Below, in pieces: positions 6,127 to 8,755 of a stretch of 8,755 nucleotides of DNA. Source of the DNA: Gammaproteobacteria bacterium. Its GTDB lineage: Bacteria > Pseudomonadota > Gammaproteobacteria > Chromatiales > Chromatiaceae. Where the stretch lies: positions 1 to 8,755 of the forward strand of contig SBFV01000425.1 in the NCBI GenBank assembly GCA_006227775.1, given 5' to 3'. Positions within the stretch are counted from its first letter, which is position 1, and each line of letters starts with the position of its first letter. The position numbers and the translations under genes were made by a program. The notes below the pieces were generated by a model. It was given only the letters and a program-made list of their open reading frames with translations. It did no database searches and was not told the DNA's origin.

Positions 6127-6508
6127 GGACAACCGCCCGCCCCATGCCCGTCTGAACCCGCTCCCCGCGCTCGATGATGACGCCAACGTCCGTGGCGTCG
6201 CTGACCGCGCCGATCTTGTTGACGCTGAGGCGCAGCCAGGGGATGCCGAATTCCTCCCGCAGCAGGGCCGCGCAGCGCTCCGCCAGGGTCTCGACCAATT
6301 CGAAACGGCTCGCGGCCACGAATTCCTTCAGGCGCTTGGCCACCCGCTTGTAGTCCAGGGCGTCCTCGATCCGGTCACTGGCCGCCCCCTTCGCCACGTC
6401 CGCCCCCATTTCCAGATCCAGGATGACAGGCTGCTTGATCTGTTTTTCCCAATCGTAGATGCCGATGGTAGTCTCGATGCGCAGTCCGCGCAGGAACACG
6501 ATATCCAT
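6119..6508 (-). CDS. folB: Dihydroneopterin aldolase
   Basis: The enzyme cleaves 7,8-dihydroneopterin to 6-hydroxymethyl-7,8-dihydropterin and glycolaldehyde, the step before FolK. The 129-residue product has the standard family length. It shows MDIVFLRGL, the IGIYDWE segment (E21), DYKRV (Y53), the helix ELVETLAE (70-77) and LSVNKIGAV with the likely catalytic lysine K98. The VGVIIERG strand closes the fold. It is the first gene of a folB-folK pair, ending inside the folK start region. Its start codon shares the palindrome CATG (6506-6509) with the divergent queG ATG, so if queG really starts there the two genes have no intergenic space, and the folBK promoter would lie within the queG 5' end. 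AAGAGG lies only two bases before the ATG, with GGGG a little further up. Confidence 0.92.
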   Translation of the reverse strand: MDIVFLRGLRIETTIGIYDWEKQIKQPVILDLEMGADVAKGAASDRIEDALDYKRVAKRLKEFVAASRFELVETLAERCAALLREEFGIPWLRLSVNKIGAVSDATDVGVIIERGERVQTGMGRAVVHA

Positions 6509-7679
6509 GACCTCTTACCCCGCTGAAGCTGTTGAAGAAATCCCGGGCGATTCCCGACATGGTAGGCAAGCCGGGGGGGATTACAACCCCACTGCCTTCC
6601 CAACCAGGTCGTGGGACGGATCACTCTCCGGTCTGGCCAACGACATCAAGGTTTGGGCACGGGAACTGGGCTTCCAAGGGGTGGGAATCAGCGATCCGGA
6701 CCTGATGGATGCGGAGGCACGGCTGTCAGCCTGGCTGGCCCAGGGTCGCCAGGGGGAGATGGACTACATGGCCCGCCATGGCACCAAGCGCGCCCGCCCC
6801 GCGGAGCTGGTGCCCGGCACCCTGCGGGTGATCTCAGTGCGCATGGACTACCTGCCTGAGGGGCAGGACCGCCTGCAAGCGCGGCTTAGGGACCCGGCCA
6901 CCGCCTTTATCTCCCGCTACGCCCTGGGGCGGGATTATCACAAGGTGCTGCGGCAACGGCTCCAGCGTCTGGCGAATCGCATCAGCGCCCGAATCGGTCC
7001 CTTCGGCCATCGCGCCTTCGTGGATTCCGCACCCGTCCTGGAGAAGGCCCTGGCCCAGCGCGCCGGCCTGGGCTGGATCGGGAAACACACCAACCTGATC
7101 CACCCCCGGACGGGTTCCTGGTTCTTCCTGGGGGAACTCTTCGTCGACCTGCCCCTGCCACCTGACCGGCCGATGACGGATCATTGTGGCCGCTGCCAGG
7201 CCTGCCTGCCGGCCTGCCCCACGGGGGCCATCCTCGCTCCTTATGAGCTGGATGCCCGCCGGTGCATCTCCTACCTGACCATCGAACTCAAGGGTCCCAT
7301 CCCCGAACCGCTGCGACCCCTCATCGGCAACCGGATCTATGGTTGCGACGACTGTCAACTGGTTTGTCCGTGGAACCGCTTCGCCCACCTGACGGCGGAG
7401 GGGGATTTCCGCCCCCGCCAGGGCCTGGACACCGCCACCCTGATCGAACTGTTCGACTGGGACGAGGGCGAGTTCCTGCGCCGAACCGAGGGCAGCGCCA
7501 TCCGCCGCATCGGCCACCCATGCTGGTTGCGCAACATCGCCGTGGCCTTGGGCAATGGCCCTCCCGTACCCGCCGTCCGCCAGGCCCTAACCGCGCGACT
7601 CACCCATCCCAGCGCCCTGGTGGGCGAACACGTCGCCTGGGCCCTGCGCCGAATCGGGGTCTGCCGAGGCGGAGGGTAA
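6507..7679 (+). CDS. queG: Epoxyqueuosine reductase
   Basis: This cobalamin- and FeS-dependent enzyme reduces epoxyqueuosine to queuosine in the wobble position of tRNA. It is clearly identified by FVDSAPVLEKALAQRAGLGW (the acid D173) and IGKHTNLIHP. It also has two ferredoxin-like sets, C227-x2-C230-x2-C233-x3-C237-PTG and C280-x2-C283-x3-C287-PWN, with C253 between them. A C-terminal helical repeat-like region follows (about 330-390). The start is uncertain: family proteins normally begin about ten residues before LANDIKVWARELGF (43-56), but no ATG, GTG or TTG occurs in frame between 6507 and there. Thus either the ATG at 6507 gives a roughly 35-residue extension, a CTG near 6633 is used, or the run of seven G (6574-6580) hides a sequence error. 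The neighbourhood queG-orn-rsgA is as in other gammaproteobacteria. Confidence 0.92.
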   Translation: MTSYPAEAVEEIPGDSRHGRQAGGDYNPTAFPTRSWDGSLSGLANDIKVWARELGFQGVGISDPDLMDAEARLSAWLAQGRQGEMDYMARHGTKRARPAELVPGTLRVISVRMDYLPEGQDRLQARLRDPATAFISRYALGRDYHKVLRQRLQRLANRISARIGPFGHRAFVDSAPVLEKALAQRAGLGWIGKHTNLIHPRTGSWFFLGELFVDLPLPPDRPMTDHCGRCQACLPACPTGAILAPYELDARRCISYLTIELKGPIPEPLRPLIGNRIYGCDDCQLVCPWNRFAHLTAEGDFRPRQGLDTATLIELFDWDEGEFLRRTEGSAIRRIGHPCWLRNIAVALGNGPPVPAVRQALTARLTHPSALVGEHVAWALRRIGVCRGGG

Positions 7680-7726
7680 CGTCGCCCTCAACGCCCAAGC
7701 CTTTGCCATCGGACCCCGAGCAGCCG

Positions 7727-8272
7727 TCAGAGACGCAGCAGATGCTTGCGATAGTGACGCAACTCGGCGATCGATTCGCGGATGTCCGCCAAGGCCAGGT
7801 GGGCGGACTCCTTCTTGAAGGAGTCCGCCACGGCCGGCGCCCAGCGTTGGGCGAGGATCTTCACGGTGCTCACGTCCAGGTTGCGGTAATGGAACCAGGC
7901 TTCGAGCCTGGGCATGACGCGGGCGAGGAAGCGCCGGTCCTGGCAAATGCTGTTGCCACAGAGCGGCGACTTACCCGCCGGCACCCATCGATTGAGGAAC
8001 GCCAGGGTCTCGGCCTCCGCCTTCCGCTCGTCGATCTGGCTGACGCGCACCCGCGCCAAAAGCCCCGAATCCCCATGGTGTTTCCGATTCCAGTCATCCA
8101 TGGCCGCCAGCACGGTCTCGGGTTGGTGGATGGCCAGCACCGGGCCCTCCGCCAGGATGTTGAGTTGGCTATCCGTGACCAGGGTGGCAATCTCCAGGAT
8201 GTGATCCGCCGCCGGCTCCAGGCCAGTCATCTCCAGGTCCAGCCAGACCAGATGGCTATCGTCAGGGTTCAT
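7727..8272 (-). CDS. orn: Oligoribonuclease
   Basis: Orn is a DEDDh-family 3'-5' exoribonuclease that degrades di- and short oligonucleotides, including pGpG from c-di-GMP turnover. Counting from the ATG at 8272 the product is 181 residues, the same as E. coli Orn. The catalytic residues then fall at the same numbers: D12 and E14 in WLDLEMTGL, D112 in GNSICQDRRFL, H158 and D163 in HLALADIRES. An in-frame ATG at 8284 would add four residues; neither start has a clear Shine-Dalgarno. It converges on queG with a 47-base gap in which I see no terminator, and diverges from the small cytochrome gene. A 13-bp inverted repeat lies in its 3' third (see separate entry). Confidence 0.94.
   Translation of the reverse strand: MNPDDSHLVWLDLEMTGLEPAADHILEIATLVTDSQLNILAEGPVLAIHQPETVLAAMDDWNRKHHGDSGLLARVRVSQIDERKAEAETLAFLNRWVPAGKSPLCGNSICQDRRFLARVMPRLEAWFHYRNLDVSTVKILAQRWAPAVADSFKKESAHLALADIRESIAELRHYRKHLLRL
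7802..7829. repeat. 13-bp perfect inverted repeat inside orn
   Basis: GGCGGACTCCTTC (7802-7814) and GAAGGAGTCCGCC (7817-7829) are exact reverse complements separated by TT. Outer bases GTG/CAC extend the match with one bulged G. The repeat encodes the segment ADSFKKESA just before the catalytic His of Orn, a part of the protein that varies between species. RNA from either strand would fold into a very stable stem. No T-tract follows on either strand, so it is not a classical terminator, although on the plus strand it lies 120 bases past the queG stop and could stall or protect read-through transcripts. Confidence 0.7.
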
Positions 8273-8323
8273 ACTGTCTTGCATCGCTTGAGGTGAGAAC
8301 GCAGGTTATATCTTTCGCGGGAT

Positions 8324-8342
8324 CGCCAGCACGGCGCTGGCG
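8324..8342. promoter_or_regulatory. Inverted repeat between orn and the small cytochrome gene
   Basis: CGCCAGC (8324-8330) and GCTGGCG (8336-8342) form perfect 7-bp arms around ACGGC in the 97-111 base divergent gap. It is directly followed by CATAAT (8344-8349), a plausible -10 for the cytochrome, and preceded by TATAAC on the minus strand (8310-8315 region), a plausible -10 for orn. No good -35 box accompanies either. The dyad could be an operator for a shared regulator; this is inference. Confidence 0.35.
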
Positions 8343-8381
8343 GCATAATATCTCCCCACCTCATCGTCGCGGAGAAACTTC

Positions 8382-8663
8382 ATGATCCCACGTTTGACCC
8401 TGCCAGCGCTCTGCCTCCTCTTGGCCCTGCCCACCCTAGCCAGCGCGGACGAAGAAGACACCGCCGAGCTCTACCAGTTCAACTGCACCTCCTGCCACGG
8501 GGCAGAGGTCTATACGCGAACCGATCGTAAGGTAAACTCCCTGGATGCCCTGGAACGTCAGGTCCGCCGCTGTGAACTGGCCCTGGGCCTAAAATGGTTC
8601 GACGAGGAAATTGCCAGCATGGCGAACTACCTCAACACGCATTACTACAAGTTCACCCCCTAG
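8382..8663 (+). CDS. Small periplasmic monoheme cytochrome c
   Basis: The 93-residue product has a clear Sec signal peptide (cleavage near ASA/D at 22-23) and one heme-attachment motif, CTSCH (35-39). It is followed by an Arg-rich region, a single extra cysteine (C64 in RRCELALGL) and a C-terminal amphipathic helix (about 74-87) of the class I type. The mature part is only about 71 residues, compact for a class I cytochrome. The distal heme ligand is not obvious: the only Met after the heme site (M80) lies within the C-terminal helix rather than in the preceding loop. RBS GGAG (8371-8374) precedes the ATG at good spacing. Its stop codon directly abuts the rsgA ATG, so it is co-transcribed with rsgA. 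It probably serves as a periplasmic electron carrier; partners are unknown. Confidence 0.85.
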   Translation: MIPRLTLPALCLLLALPTLASADEEDTAELYQFNCTSCHGAEVYTRTDRKVNSLDALERQVRRCELALGLKWFDEEIASMANYLNTHYYKFTP

Positions 8664-8755
8664 ATGCCGGTCCGCCGGCTCACGGAGCGCCAAAAGGCCC
8701 GAATCCAGCGGCTCCAGGAGCAGCGCCGCCAGCGCCTGGACGAGGGAGCGGAGGT
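8664..8755 (+). CDS. rsgA: Ribosome small subunit-dependent GTPase A, N-terminal fragment
   Basis: An open frame begins with ATG immediately after the cytochrome stop and continues past the right edge. The 30 visible residues (MPVRRLTERQKARIQRLQEQ and on) are a basic, Arg/Gln-rich helix like the N-terminal extension of proteobacterial RsgA, the GTPase that matures the 30S subunit. The GTPase domain itself is outside the window. The call rests mainly on position: orn and rsgA are divergent neighbours across gammaproteobacteria. There is no separate SD, and AAG in the preceding TACAAGTTC is a poor one, so translation is probably coupled to the upstream cytochrome. Confidence 0.6.
   Translation, partial: MPVRRLTERQKARIQRLQEQRRQRLDEGAE

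Noticed and set aside
6459..6506. Upstream ATG extending queG into folB
   Set aside because: It would add 16 more non-conserved residues lying wholly inside the folB coding region.
1..8755. CRISPR array, tRNA/rRNA genes, insertion sequence or prophage elements
   Set aside because: No regularly spaced repeats, tRNA-like cloverleaf, transposase or integrase was seen on either strand.

Overview
The window is GC-rich, densely coded bacterial DNA. The neighbourhood queG / orn / rsgA on the right and a folB-folK pair beside it are typical of gammaproteobacteria. The abundance of periplasmic c-type cytochromes and iron-sulfur proteins suggests a respiratory or phototrophic sulfur-type gammaproteobacterium (Chromatiales-like). 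That placement is an inference from gene order and protein style, not a proven taxonomic assignment.

Left part (1-611): the 3' end of a gene for a polyferredoxin-like protein with two [4Fe-4S] motifs and a C-terminal pair of CxxC knuckles. Positions 612-1268 hold no convincing gene. They contain a cluster of TGTCA/TGACA half-sites, a short dyad, an AT-rich stretch and a good sigma-54 (-24/-12) promoter match at 933-948, followed by a leader of about 310 nt.

Central part (1269-5385): a tight three-gene operon. It encodes a secreted pentaheme cytochrome c (one heme motif is the rare CX3CH type), a Tat-exported molybdopterin oxidoreductase of the DmsA clade (869 aa), and a DmsB-like ferredoxin with four [4Fe-4S] clusters. 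No DmsC/NrfD-type membrane anchor follows. The natural reading is a periplasmic Mo-enzyme whose electrons pass Mo - FS0 - four FeS clusters - multiheme cytochrome, in either direction. The substrate cannot be read from sequence. The catalytic subunit has CX3CX3H in place of the CX3CX3C of DmsA, so its FS0 cluster probably has a histidine ligand at the third position.

Downstream (5386-5607): two terminator-like hairpins. The region also carries several GGA-containing hairpin loops, including exact CAGGACG and CAGGATG motifs. It therefore looks like a CsrB/RsmY-style CsrA-binding RNA or 3' UTR.

Right part (5608-8755): housekeeping genes. folB and folK (folate biosynthesis) lie on the minus strand with an 8-base overlap. 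queG (queuosine) starts divergently at the same CATG as folB. orn (oligoribonuclease, minus strand) carries an unusual 13-bp perfect inverted repeat. A small monoheme cytochrome c sits between orn and rsgA, its stop codon directly abutting the rsgA start; rsgA runs off the right edge.

The most interesting unit is the cytochrome/DmsA-like/DmsB-like operon with its sigma-54-type promoter and GGA-rich 3' RNA.
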